Shown: positions 28,770-37,137, counted from the first letter of the stretch. The stretch is 64,000 bases of DNA from Ktedonobacter racemifer DSM 44963 (GCF_000178855.1 NZ_ADVG01000003.1:558001-622000); one strand, 5' to 3'. Made by a program: numbers and translations. Notes: generated by a model from the sequence alone, not told the origin.

Positions 28770-29081
28770 TTACGAACTTTTTATGACACTTGTTGCTCAA
28801 GTATAGTAGCTCATATTAGAGGTGCATAGACAATACTTCCATGCTCAAGAGGAACTACCAAAACAGGTCAACAACAATTTACTTTCCAGACTTGCTTTCA
28901 CGGGACATTCCTTCCCTTCAAGATCTCATTGCTTCAAAAACGTTCGATATGTGTTAATAGTATCTCTGTCAAAGACCCGATCATTGAGGAGCTGGATGCG
29001 GGGAAATCTGGCCTCACATTGGTACGGAGTCAAGGCCAGATCGAGGGTCAGGTCCACTGTTTGAAGCTCTTAGCGAAGCTC
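28770..29081. other. Intergenic stretch without a supported gene
   Basis: Contains only short frames without domains. The truncation point of the thioesterase relic lies at its left edge. Confidence 0.55.
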
Positions 29082-30470
29082 TTAGTATCTCAGGACTCTT
29101 GGATTTAGACGACAATTGGTGTGAAGGTACTGCGCGACTCCGTTCTTGAAGTCGCAGATCGCGACAGTCTGTGTGTCCTCGAGCGGATCGTCCGAAGGCA
29201 TTAAGAAGTGCGTCTCGCTTATCGGAAGCAGCTCGTATTTGATGCGTTCTGGTTTACCGAGAATTTGTGCCTGCAGAGAATTGAGGATGAATGTCAGGTA
29301 GAGCTTCTTGCCTTCGGCTTCTACTTCGTAACGGGCACCGGGCCGCTCGTAAGCACCTTCATACCTGGACAAGTCGAGCGAAAGCGTCGGATCGGGTTTC
29401 GGCAAGTCTGGGATCGTGACTGCTCCAAGGTCCCCCAGGATTTCATTGAATACTTTCTTGTAGAAGCTCTCTCGTGGTCCTCCGTTGGTCAACATCGAGA
29501 TAGCGATGTTCGAATCTGGCAGAATCCGCAGGCGAGCGTTCTGACCGATAGTGCTGCCGTCGGTCGCGTAGACTATCTCGCCATGCCAATTGCACACGAT
29601 GAGACCGAGGGCCCACTCCGGCCCAAACATGTATGGATCGGGTATGGGAACCCGCGACTCCATCATCCCGCGCATGATCCTGGCCGAGACAATTCGCGTC
29701 CCGTTTGGCGCTTTGCCCCCGTTGAGGAAGACGTGCGCCAGCGTGAGCACTTCCCGAGCTGTCGAATTGACGTTGCCTCCAGGGCCAAAAGCGCGTGGTA
29801 GGTAAGCCAGTGGCGAAACAATGGGTCCCTCTTCAAGGGATCGGATCAAATGCCCCGTCGCAGCCCGGTCCGGGTCCACTTGCTCACGCCAGCTGCTCGT
29901 GTCGGTCAATCCCAGGGGGTCGAAGAGACGATCCTTCATAATGTCGTCCCATCGCTTGCCGTCAATCACTTCCATGATGAGTGCGAGGATCGCGTAGCCC
30001 AGGGCTGCGCTGTAACCATGAGTGTAGCCCAAAGGCTGAACTTGCGGTGCACTGGCGATGTTGTTGACCATACGCTCATAGACATCGTCGTCTTCGCCGG
30101 GATTACCGTAGTCCTCCTCGATACCGTTCGTGTGGTTCAGGAGATGACGGGGCGTGACTTTGGCGCTGACCTCGGGGTCGGCGACCTTGAAACCGGGAAG
30201 GTAGGTCCGCACCGGCTCGTCCAGGTCGACTTTCCCTTCGTCGACGAGTTGCATGAAGGCGAGGGCAGTCCATGTCTTGGTCATGGAGCCGCACTGGTAG
30301 ATGGTGTTGGTCGTCACGGGTTCCTCCGTTGACAGGTTTTTGACACCAACGGCGAAGTTGGTGATCTCTCCGTCATGAAGAATACCGATCGCAGCGCTCG
30401 GGATCCAGTATTCCGAAAGGAGCTCGGAAACCCGAGCTTGAATCTGCGTTGGATCTATCTCTTTTGTCAT
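29082..30470 (-). CDS. Beta-lactamase-family serine hydrolase
   Basis: 462 residues. Ser62-x-x-Lys65 in CGSMTKTWTALAFMQ, with a later YSAALGYA supplying the Tyr-x-Asn/Ser motif. The domain spans about residues 10-340 and a C-terminal beta-barrel of about 110 residues follows (SRYEGAYERPG), as in class C beta-lactamase relatives such as D-aminopeptidases and esterases. No signal peptide, so cytosolic, which argues against antibiotic defence. ATG behind AAGGAGAGG. Followed by a separate small gene on the same strand. Confidence 0.87.
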   Translation of the reverse strand: MTKEIDPTQIQARVSELLSEYWIPSAAIGILHDGEITNFAVGVKNLSTEEPVTTNTIYQCGSMTKTWTALAFMQLVDEGKVDLDEPVRTYLPGFKVADPEVSAKVTPRHLLNHTNGIEEDYGNPGEDDDVYERMVNNIASAPQVQPLGYTHGYSAALGYAILALIMEVIDGKRWDDIMKDRLFDPLGLTDTSSWREQVDPDRAATGHLIRSLEEGPIVSPLAYLPRAFGPGGNVNSTAREVLTLAHVFLNGGKAPNGTRIVSARIMRGMMESRVPIPDPYMFGPEWALGLIVCNWHGEIVYATDGSTIGQNARLRILPDSNIAISMLTNGGPRESFYKKVFNEILGDLGAVTIPDLPKPDPTLSLDLSRYEGAYERPGARYEVEAEGKKLYLTFILNSLQAQILGKPERIKYELLPISETHFLMPSDDPLEDTQTVAICDFKNGVAQYLHTNCRLNPRVLRY

Positions 30471-30526
30471 TGAGGGCCTCTCCTTATCTCAGTTCTGCTT
30501 CCTCTGACTTGTGCTAGTGTCGGCGG

Positions 30527-30787
30527 CTACTTCTTCGGGAGGCCGACTGCGTTAGCGGCGTCGGCCTCGAAGTACTCCGTCGTGCCAAAGGCGGCGGCGT
30601 ACTCCTCGAAGAAGCTCTTGACGCTATCGATCGAGTCATGAACAATGACGTTCACCGCCTTAGTCCCGTCGGTGCTCCCCACTGCCAGGGTCCACCTGGC
30701 CCCCTTGGGCAGTTGGCCGTACGCCTTCTTCAGGGAACTCCAGAACTTGTCGTTGTCAGAGATCGTGGAAACAGCCATTACATGCAT
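30527..30787 (-). CDS. Small conserved-looking hypothetical protein
   Basis: 86 residues. The start at 30787 is set by GAGGAGGACAAAGG directly before ATG. AVSTISDNDKFWSSLKKAYG, ARWTLAVGSTDGTKAVNVIV and SFFEEYAAAFGTTEYFEADA suggest a small ferredoxin-like alpha-beta fold of the dimeric alpha-beta barrel type. Function unknown. Lies 160 bp from the divergent MarR operator and may be under its control. Confidence 0.7.
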   Translation of the reverse strand: MHVMAVSTISDNDKFWSSLKKAYGQLPKGARWTLAVGSTDGTKAVNVIVHDSIDSVKSFFEEYAAAFGTTEYFEADAANAVGLPKK

Positions 30788-30952
30788 CCTTTGTCCTCCT
30801 CTAATAAAAAGTGGAATAGTCTGATGTCGCCGGACACGACATGTCGCTGAAGGAGCAGGCACGCTCGCCCAGCTTCTCCTCATCGTGACACCTGACCCTC
30901 GCCATGCTATACTATATTCGCTGCTCATATCAGCGAATGTTTAGGATCTATT

Positions 30953-30997
30953 CTTACATTATCAGGTAAATATGATGAATTTACCTGATAATGTAAG
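30953..30997. promoter_or_regulatory. MarR operator: perfect 19-bp inverted repeat
   Basis: CTTACATTATCAGGTAAAT, 7-bp spacer ATGATGA, then its exact complement. A third half-site (AAGGTAAATATA) follows on the right at about 30995-31006. It lies directly before the MarR-family gene and in the divergent gap, as expected for an autoregulatory operator. Confidence 0.8.
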
Positions 30998-31028
30998 GTA
31001 AATATATTGTAGGATGGAGGGACGAGCC

Positions 31029-32129
31029 TTGTCAAGCTTTTCTCAGGATGAACGCGCGAACACCCGTGAGGAGTTTTCGCGGGAGATCCGGCAATTCACT
31101 GGAATCAACGCCTCCTTCTTTCGGGTGGCGGCAACTCGAATCGGGATAGCTGTTACGGATATGCAGGTGCTCGATATCCTTGATCTCATCGGCCCGGCTG
31201 CTGCTGGGCAGCTCGCCGATCTCACGGGACTGACGACCGGAGCGATCACCAGAATACTCGACCGCTTGGAGAAAGCCGGGCTTGTGCGCCGGGAGCGCGA
31301 TCCCAACGATGGCCGTAAGGTCATCGTCCGCCTCGAAAGGGGCAAGGATGAAATGAGCAAGGTTCGCTCGATCCTGGATTCCGTTGAGAAGACGTGGGAT
31401 GAGGTGGCGTCGCGCTATGACGATGAGCAGATCGCTTTCCTCCTGGAGTTTCTCAAATATAGCAACACGCGATCCAGGAAAGAACTTGCTCAGTTGCAAC
31501 AGGAGGCGCCAGCGGGCGAAGGGGAGAGCTTCTCCGCGCCGCTGGAAGGCCAGGAGAGTGGACGGCTTGTCGTCTCCTGCGGAATCTCCCAGCTGACTGT
31601 GCGCGCGGACGAGGAAATGGGGAGACTTTATCAGGCCCACTTCGAGGGACCGATACCGGGTGTGAAAGCGAAAGATGGGGTGGTTACCATCCGCTATCCA
31701 CGGCGCCTGCTGGACCTGGGCGAGAAGCAGGGCCAAGCTGTGGTCGCGCTCAGCGTCGACATCCCGTGGCGGATCGCGATCCAGGGCGGAGTAGCAGAGG
31801 CTGTCGCCGAACTGGGCGGGCTCAATCTCGCCGGGCTGGAAGTCAAAGGGGGATTTAACACGATCCGTCTGGATCTCCCCACGCCCTCTAGCATGGTTCC
31901 TATACGGCTCGCCGGAGGAGCGTCAGAGATTATAGTGCGCCGCCCCGCAGGCGTCGCCACCCGCATCAACTTCAAGGGCAGGGCCGCCGAGTTGGCCTTC
32001 GACAATCAAACCTTCAGCGTTGCGGGCAACATCTCGCAATTACAAAGTCCTGGTTTTGATGCGACTGCTCCATACTACGACATCGAAATCACCAGCTACG
32101 CCAACATAATCACCATCACCTCCAGTTGA
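31029..32129 (+). CDS. MarR regulator fused to a beta-solenoid-like domain
   Basis: About 366 residues. Residues 1-145 are a MarR winged helix (AAAGQLADLTGLTTGAITRI, LDRLEKAGLVRRERDPNDGR). After a Gln/Glu linker, residues 180-366 form a beta-rich domain with repeated short strands (GGLNLAGLEVKGGFNTIRLD, LAGGASEIIVRRPAG, FKGRAAELAFDNQTF) like LiaF/DUF4097-type putative adhesin folds. The fusion is unusual: a DNA-binding head with a possible ligand or membrane-stress sensing tail. TTG 31029 is preferred because GGAGGG lies 7 bp upstream; ATG 31014 is also open. The perfect operator upstream predicts autorepression. Confidence 0.85.
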   Translation: MSSFSQDERANTREEFSREIRQFTGINASFFRVAATRIGIAVTDMQVLDILDLIGPAAAGQLADLTGLTTGAITRILDRLEKAGLVRRERDPNDGRKVIVRLERGKDEMSKVRSILDSVEKTWDEVASRYDDEQIAFLLEFLKYSNTRSRKELAQLQQEAPAGEGESFSAPLEGQESGRLVVSCGISQLTVRADEEMGRLYQAHFEGPIPGVKAKDGVVTIRYPRRLLDLGEKQGQAVVALSVDIPWRIAIQGGVAEAVAELGGLNLAGLEVKGGFNTIRLDLPTPSSMVPIRLAGGASEIIVRRPAGVATRINFKGRAAELAFDNQTFSVAGNISQLQSPGFDATAPYYDIEITSYANIITITSS

Positions 32130-32211
32130 CGGCGGATCTGGATGAGGAATTGCGGGAGGCACAGCGCGTGGTGAAAGCCTGCCGCATCCTATTCCCAACG
32201 ACCAATAATCC

Positions 32212-33363
32212 TCACTGGATACGCCCATACCGCTTCAAAATGGCCAGGGTCTCGACGAGTGAAAGAGCTTGTGCCCAATGGTTATCTCGCCCATCCATGG
32301 AGTGCGCGGTACACAACGCATTGATCACAGCTTCTTCAGTTGCCTCGACCACCGCTGCAAAGAGCCCATCTATGGCGGGGTTCTGTTCGTTGAGCACCTG
32401 CGCGCTGCGGACGAGAGGACCTGCATCATGTGGAATGCGATCAGCCGTCGAAAAGGCGATAGCCAGATCGCCACTGCCATGTCCGCCAGAGGTCCCGGTG
32501 CGTGCGAGACCAAGCGGCACCCGCCGGGCAAGGCGACCAAGCTGGCGCGCATCAAGGGGCGCATCGGTTGCTAATATCACAATAATTGACCCCTGCTCCC
32601 GTCTCGGCTCCTGTCCCACGTGCAGCGCCACACGCTTCTGGCGCTGCTCCTCCAGTTCGCGACCGACCGGAACCCCACCGATAATCAAATCGCCGCAGCG
32701 CCCAAAATTCGACTGTACGAGCGCACCGAGCGTGTATCCGCCCTGAGCGGGCGAGAGACACCGCGAAGCTGTTCCAATCCCGCCAGCAAAGCAATAAGTT
32801 GTCATCCCCGTTCCTGCTCCAACGGTGCCCTCCAGGACCGGCGTGCCAGGAGCAACAGTGAGCGCCGCGCGTACCTCTTGCTCCCCGACATGCCGGCCCC
32901 CGATATCGTTAAGAAAGCCATCGTTGCATTCACACACGACGGGATTGACCGTGCCCGTCGTGACGCCGATCGCCGGGTTGCGCTCAACCATAAAGGCCAC
33001 GAGCGCATCAGCGACCCGACCCACGTTGAGCGTGTTTGTCAACAGAATAGGCGTTTCGAGTTGCCCAAGCTCTGCAAGCTGCACCAGGCCGATGGTTTTG
33101 CCGAAACCATTGAACACCGAAGCTGCAGCCGGCACTTTCAAGCGGAAAAGATCGTCGTCGTGCGGCAGGATTGCAGTGACACCGGTGCGTACCGGCCCCA
33201 CTCCGCGGACCAGTGCGCCATTCCCGCGTATGAGCGTCGTATGGCCAACACGTACGCCTGCTACATCGGCGATGCTATTGGTTGTTCCCGGAGGCAGTGT
33301 CCCCAGGATAATTCCCGCCTCGCGCGCTCGCATGCGCGTGTTGGGATCTCGTTCACCCATCAT
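32212..33363 (-). CDS. P1 (DmpA/S58) family aminopeptidase-type hydrolase
   Basis: About 383 residues from ATG 33363 behind AAAGGCAGAGAG. TNSIADVAGVRVGHTTLIRG at the start, LTNTLNVGRVADALVAFMV, VNPVVCECNDGFLNDI, YTLGALVQSNFG and GGHGSGDLAIAFST are the successive conserved blocks of self-cleaving N-terminal-nucleophile peptidases such as DmpA and BapA. The Gly-Ser of HGSGD is the candidate cleavage and nucleophile site. The frame stays open 230 bp upstream with low-complexity sequence that is not part of the family. Convergent with the MarR gene. Likely releases N-terminal amino acids or beta-amino acids; exact substrate unknown. Confidence 0.87.
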   Translation of the reverse strand: MMGERDPNTRMRAREAGIILGTLPPGTTNSIADVAGVRVGHTTLIRGNGALVRGVGPVRTGVTAILPHDDDLFRLKVPAAASVFNGFGKTIGLVQLAELGQLETPILLTNTLNVGRVADALVAFMVERNPAIGVTTGTVNPVVCECNDGFLNDIGGRHVGEQEVRAALTVAPGTPVLEGTVGAGTGMTTYCFAGGIGTASRCLSPAQGGYTLGALVQSNFGRCGDLIIGGVPVGRELEEQRQKRVALHVGQEPRREQGSIIVILATDAPLDARQLGRLARRVPLGLARTGTSGGHGSGDLAIAFSTADRIPHDAGPLVRSAQVLNEQNPAIDGLFAAVVEATEEAVINALCTAHSMDGRDNHWAQALSLVETLAILKRYGRIQ

Positions 33364-33725
33364 CTCTCTGCCTTTCTTCTGTTTCTCCCTGGCCCCCGTT
33401 GAGGGCCAGGCTCGCGAACACGTTCCCGTTGCTGCTGGCATTGGGCTGGACGAATCGCCAGCAGCCGCCGGGGTGCACGTTCGTCTGGTGCTGGGAGGTT
33501 TCACCGGACGTGTTATCCCCTCAACGTTGTGGCTCATGCCGCTCCTTTTGATTGTAACGTCTACTTCAATCTCGACGAGAAGGTCGAGGGGCAATGCTGC
33601 TCCCTACCCTTGCTTTTTGACCATTCGACGGAGAAAAATCTTTGCCAGCTTTCTGTGCTTGACGGAAATAAACTGAAGGGATATTCTCTCTTCAGAAGCA
33701 ATGGAAAATCTGGGAGAAAGAAAAT

Positions 33726-34490
33726 ATGTCCTCAATAGAAGAAAAGAGCAAGCGCTTCGGTGATTTGACCTACCAAGAGATTGGCAAACGTGCTCAACAG
33801 GGCTGGTTAGCGATCATTCCGACTGGTTGTACCGAGCAGCAAGGCCCTCACCTTCCGGTCGACTTTGATACCTGGTTTGCTGAAGCGCTCATGGTTGCAG
33901 CTGCTGAAAAAGCGGCGCAAGATTCTGCAGTCCAGGCTGTCGTGTTACCGGCGATGCCCTTTGGGCCAACGCCGGAACATCGCAACTTTGGCAGCGGATT
34001 TATTGATGTTCCCGTCAGCTTGCATGATGCATTGGTCGAAGCGACCTTGACCTCGTTGGTGACACAGGGGTTTAAGAGAATGGTCATCTGGCGAGGCTGT
34101 GGCGGTCATGCTCTAAACGGGGTCGTTGAGCGCTTCAATCAGAGGTACCAGGGCAAGGCGCAAGCATTCTTACCACCTCATCCCTTTCATGAGATCTGGT
34201 GCCGATTAGCTGACCCCGTGATTCCTGTCGGGCACGCGGATAGCTTTACCACATCTATTTCGCTCTATCTCCGACCGGAAACGGTTCGACAAGAGTGGAT
34301 CACCAATCCCCATTCCACAGAGGTTGACTGGAATGATCCCAACCTGGATTTTGCTCGCTATTCCTCTACCGGTGTGATCGGCGATCCGACGTACGCGAGT
34401 GCTGAGCTGGGAAAGAGATTGTGGGAAGCCGTTGTCGAAGAAGCCGCTCACATGCTGCAAGAAGCTGCATCTCGCGGAAGCGACAGGTAA
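33726..34490 (+). CDS. Creatininase-family metal amidohydrolase
   Basis: 254 residues. Metal-site blocks: EQQGPHLPVDFDTWFAEAL (Glu, His, Asp), FGPTPEHRNFGSGFIDV, RGCGGHALNGVVERFN and GHADSFTTS. The family hallmark NGHGGN is here RGCGGH, so metal ligation may be changed. Related enzymes open cyclic amides (creatininase, FAPy and mycofactocin-associated peptidases). ATG follows GGGAGAAAG. Not in an evident operon. Confidence 0.82.
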   Translation: MSSIEEKSKRFGDLTYQEIGKRAQQGWLAIIPTGCTEQQGPHLPVDFDTWFAEALMVAAAEKAAQDSAVQAVVLPAMPFGPTPEHRNFGSGFIDVPVSLHDALVEATLTSLVTQGFKRMVIWRGCGGHALNGVVERFNQRYQGKAQAFLPPHPFHEIWCRLADPVIPVGHADSFTTSISLYLRPETVRQEWITNPHSTEVDWNDPNLDFARYSSTGVIGDPTYASAELGKRLWEAVVEEAAHMLQEAASRGSDR

Positions 34491-34568
34491 AATGGTTGGA
34501 ATAGTCACGTGAGAGTGCAATGTTTTAGCGATATTTATGGCTTATATCATTGACACCTGCTCCTCCAA

Positions 34569-34591
34569 AAACTTATACTGAGTATAAGTTT
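34569..34591. promoter_or_regulatory. Palindromic operator upstream of the P450 gene
   Basis: AAACTTATACT-G-AGTATAAGTTT, 11-bp arms around one base. A second, weaker dyad (TTATATTCAATATAG) lies at about 34604-34618. Placed 55 bp before the P450 start, it is a natural target for the TetR protein encoded after the P450. Confidence 0.65.
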
Positions 34592-34645
34592 GCCCCCGAT
34601 GTATGCTTATATTCAATATAGCGAACTCATGAGAGGAGAAGCGAT

Positions 34646-35884
34646 GTGAATAAGCAACCTGATATGACCAGCGGAGGAGCCGCTTTCAACTTCTTCAGCA
34701 ACCAATCTTCTGAGAATCCGTTTCCACTGCTTGCCATGGCACGCTCAATGGGAGCTGTTGTCCCGGTTCCTCTTCCATACAGTGAAGGACAAAAAGCCTG
34801 GATGATTACACGGATGGAGGAAGCAGTACAGGTCCTCAAGGACAGCAAACGCTTCACTGTTGATAGAAGGGCAGCCGACTCGAAAGGTTTCTTTCGTCAA
34901 CGGGAACGTGAGTTCGCTGACGCTCCTGGTCTACTCGGACAATCCATGATTTCGGTTGACGAGCCAGACCATCGTCGTCTTCGAGGCCTGGTTTCCAAAG
35001 CCTTTACGCCCAAATATATCCAGAGCTTGCGACCTTCCATTCAACATATTGCCGATGAATTGCTTGACCGTGTACAGGACCAGGGGCATATGGACCTTGT
35101 GCATGACTATGGCTATCCGCTCCCCATCAATGTCATCTCCGATATGCTCGGAGTCCCAAAGAAGAACCGGGAGCAAATTCGCCAGTGGTCAGAGGCTCTG
35201 ACCACTGGAGGGCCCGGCGATGAGCAACGTCGCAAACGCATTCAAGCCTTCTCCAACTACATTGTGGAACTGGTCGCCGAGAAGCGCAAGAACCCACAGG
35301 ATGATTTGATCAGCCAGCTTATCCAGGCCGAAACCGAAGGCGACTATCTCAGTGAACCAGAACTGCTCTCGATGGTGGGCCTGCTCATTTTCGCGGGACA
35401 TGAGACGACATCTAACCTGATTGGCATCGGGACGCTCGTCCTGCTTGATAATCCAGAACAGTTGGCAAAGTTGAAGGCCGACATGAGCCTTATTCCATCA
35501 GCAGTCGAAGAGCTTTTGCGCATTAACGGACCGGTGCTCATGCCCGCGCCACGCTTTGTCACAGAAGACACAGAGCTAGGCGGCCAGCACATTGGCAAAG
35601 GTGATATCATTATTACGGCACTGGCGTCTGCGAATCGTGATGAAACACAGTTCTCACAGTCCGATGAACTGGATATCGCACGTGACTTGAATCGGCATAT
35701 CGCCTTTGGGCAGGGCATTCATATCTGCCTGGGTGCCCCTCTCGCTCGTCTGGAAGGAGATATTGCCTTCACGACGCTGCTACGGCGTATGCCCGACCTG
35801 AGACTCAATGTACCACGCGAATCGGTTACCTGGCGAGGCTCCTTAAATCTGCGTGGTCTGACCAGCCTTCCCGTCGCATTTTAG
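34646..35884 (+). CDS. Cytochrome P450
   Basis: 412 residues, typical bacterial class I soluble P450. I-helix AGHETT (250-255), ExxR as Glu289-Leu-Leu-Arg292, heme loop FGQGIHICLGAPLARLEG with the thiolate Cys361. SVDEPDHRRLRGLVSKAFTP is the C-helix region. GTG start behind GAGGAGAAG. It needs an external ferredoxin and reductase, which are not in this window. The TetR gene follows 110 bp later on the same strand and the operator lies upstream, suggesting a detoxification or catabolic response to an unknown hydrophobic substrate. Confidence 0.94.
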   Translation: MNKQPDMTSGGAAFNFFSNQSSENPFPLLAMARSMGAVVPVPLPYSEGQKAWMITRMEEAVQVLKDSKRFTVDRRAADSKGFFRQREREFADAPGLLGQSMISVDEPDHRRLRGLVSKAFTPKYIQSLRPSIQHIADELLDRVQDQGHMDLVHDYGYPLPINVISDMLGVPKKNREQIRQWSEALTTGGPGDEQRRKRIQAFSNYIVELVAEKRKNPQDDLISQLIQAETEGDYLSEPELLSMVGLLIFAGHETTSNLIGIGTLVLLDNPEQLAKLKADMSLIPSAVEELLRINGPVLMPAPRFVTEDTELGGQHIGKGDIIITALASANRDETQFSQSDELDIARDLNRHIAFGQGIHICLGAPLARLEGDIAFTTLLRRMPDLRLNVPRESVTWRGSLNLRGLTSLPVAF

Positions 35885-35994
35885 CCGAAAGCGTCAGATA
35901 CTGATTGATTGCAGTGCGGGTGTACTACAATCAATCAGTCCTCTCCGCTATGGAAAGCAAACGCGCCAATTTTCTTGAAAGGGAGTGGACATGC

Positions 35995-36606
35995 GTGAAG
36001 CAAGAGATTGACCGTTTACCCCTGCGTGAACGAAATCGACAACGTACGATGCGGCGTATTATTGAGGCAGCGATCGAATTATTCTCCACCGCTGGCTACG
36101 ACCAGACGACGATGGACAACATCGCAGACAAGGCAGAGGTCAGCCGGGCCACATTATTTAATTATTTCTCCACCAAGCGAGCCCTGCTGCTTCCTTTCGC
36201 AAATGACCTCTACGAGAAGAACATTCAGCCACAGATACTTTCCTATCTGAAGGAGCAACCAGCCACACGTGATGTGTTACGGTTTCTGTTCATGAGCATC
36301 TACGAGCAAGTACTCACACTCCCTGAGATGGAGCGAGGTCTGCGAGCCGAACTCTTTCAGCCACAGCCCGCGATGATGAAGCTCAGCCACGGTCATGGCT
36401 TTTTCAAGACACTTGTCACGATTGTTCAACAAGGGCAGCAACGGGGCGAGATCCGTACTGATATCTCAGACGACAAACTTGGTCGTTATGTGGGAACCCT
36501 CTACGTATCACTCCTGGTAATGGAAAGTAAAGACAGCACGTCCACGAGTTACGTGAGCGAAATCGACACCTTGCTCGCCTTCCTCCAGGGCGCGCTCAAG
36601 GGATGA
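35995..36606 (+). CDS. TetR-family transcriptional regulator
   Basis: 203 residues from GTG 35995 (AAGGGAG upstream); the frame extends back to 35905. RQRTMRRIIEAAIELFSTAG, YDQTTMDNIADKAEVSRATL, FNYFSTKRALLL is a complete TetR HTH, followed by an all-helical ligand-binding domain. Downstream of and co-directional with the P450 gene, so the likely model is repression of the P450-tetR unit relieved by ligand. Confidence 0.92.
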   Translation: MKQEIDRLPLRERNRQRTMRRIIEAAIELFSTAGYDQTTMDNIADKAEVSRATLFNYFSTKRALLLPFANDLYEKNIQPQILSYLKEQPATRDVLRFLFMSIYEQVLTLPEMERGLRAELFQPQPAMMKLSHGHGFFKTLVTIVQQGQQRGEIRTDISDDKLGRYVGTLYVSLLVMESKDSTSTSYVSEIDTLLAFLQGALKG

Positions 36607-36649
36607 CACCTTCACAGACCAACAAGCCAGTTCCAGGCAGAGAAAGAAT

Positions 36650-36682
36650 GCACGTCGTCATCTTCCCAGGAGGAAGACGTGC
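36650..36682 (+). terminator. Hairpin after the tetR gene
   Basis: GCACGTC ... GACGTGC with an inner CTTCC/GGAAG pairing. Located 45 bp after the TetR stop; weak T content follows. Confidence 0.5.
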
Positions 36683-36719
36683 TTCAACAAATTATAGCCT
36701 TCAACTGTACCTTTAGACG

Positions 36720-36755
36720 GCAGAGAAGAATCTCTAGCTAGAGATTCTTCTCTGC
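36720..36755. repeat. 36-bp perfect palindrome
   Basis: Two 18-bp arms with no spacer, beginning GCAGAGAAGAATCTCTAG and followed by the exact complement. It could act as a terminator cruciform or as a recombination site. It sits between the tetR terminator and the structured RNA locus. Confidence 0.75.
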
Positions 36756-36793
36756 TGTTACAGGATTGAATAGAATTATCATAAGCGAGCGTA

Positions 36794-36820
36794 AGACTCC
36801 AGCCTTCAGGCATGGGGATA
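36794..36820 (+). other. IS200/IS605-like end hairpin, orphan
   Basis: ACTCCAGCCTTCAGGCATGG followed by GGAT: GCCT-TC-AGGC stem flanked by CC ... GGGG. It has the same design as the terminal hairpin of the RNA at 37.1 kb (CCCCCGGCTTTAGCCGTGGGG) and of the RNA at 63 kb (ACTCCCGCTTGCGGGCATGG). Probably the right end of a vanished element. Confidence 0.4.
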
Positions 36821-36868
36821 CAAGCGAGTCCTTTTATGATGGATAGGGTGGTGTAGGATATACCAGCA

Positions 36869-36897
36869 TTGACATATTTACACCTCTCCGCTATACT
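36869..36897 (+). promoter_or_regulatory. Near-perfect sigma70-type promoter
   Basis: TTGACA (36869-36874), 17-bp spacer, TATACT (36892-36897), reading right. No protein gene follows on this strand before the convergent GH127 gene, so it points to the structured RNA. Confidence 0.8.
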
Positions 36898-36903
36898 AGA
36901 ACA

Positions 36904-37137
36904 GGTGTTTTTGTACATACACAACAAAAAAGTGTTTTGGGCGTTGCAAGGTAAATTCGTGTCCTTGCGTAAAAATGCTTGCGTACATGTGTCTCTGTAC
37001 CTCTCGGCAAGGGTTTTCTAAGAGCCTACAAGCCACCTTGCCATACAAGAGAGCAAACACGTATAGGCTCGGACGGAGCCTTCAGGAAGCTTCGGCTTGC
37101 TGAGAAGCCCCCGGCTTTAGCCGTGGGGAGTCGTCAC
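36904..37137 (+). ncRNA. Orphan structured RNA, HEARO/omega-RNA-like
   Basis: Begins about 7 bp after the -10. After a roughly 40-nt unstructured leader comes hairpin GCAAGG-TAAATTCGTGT-CCTTGC (36946-36968) and the tail GTAAAAA. Next comes a long stem CTCTC+GGCAAGG (37001-37012) with CCTTGCC+GAGAG (37036-37053), then AGGCTC/GAGCCT (37065-37081) competing with GAGCCTA (37022-37028). A UUCG-tetraloop hairpin AAGC-TTCG-GCTT (37087-37098) and a final CCCC-CGGC ... GCCG-GGGG hairpin (37108-37128) complete it. No nuclease gene adjoins. It resembles the guide RNAs of IscB-type elements, in which a variable 5' guide precedes the conserved core; the family call is by architecture only. The last bases overlap the GH127 stop codon. 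Confidence 0.6.

Noticed and set aside
30953..31010. The AGGTAAAT half-sites as relatives of the structured RNA motif
   Set aside because: The shared 8 bases are part of a DNA palindrome here and lack the CCTTG pairing partner and GTAAAAA tail, so the match is coincidental.
32620..33402. 260-codon plus-strand frame opposite the P1 peptidase
   Set aside because: It is the antisense of a clearly conserved peptidase and shows no domain.
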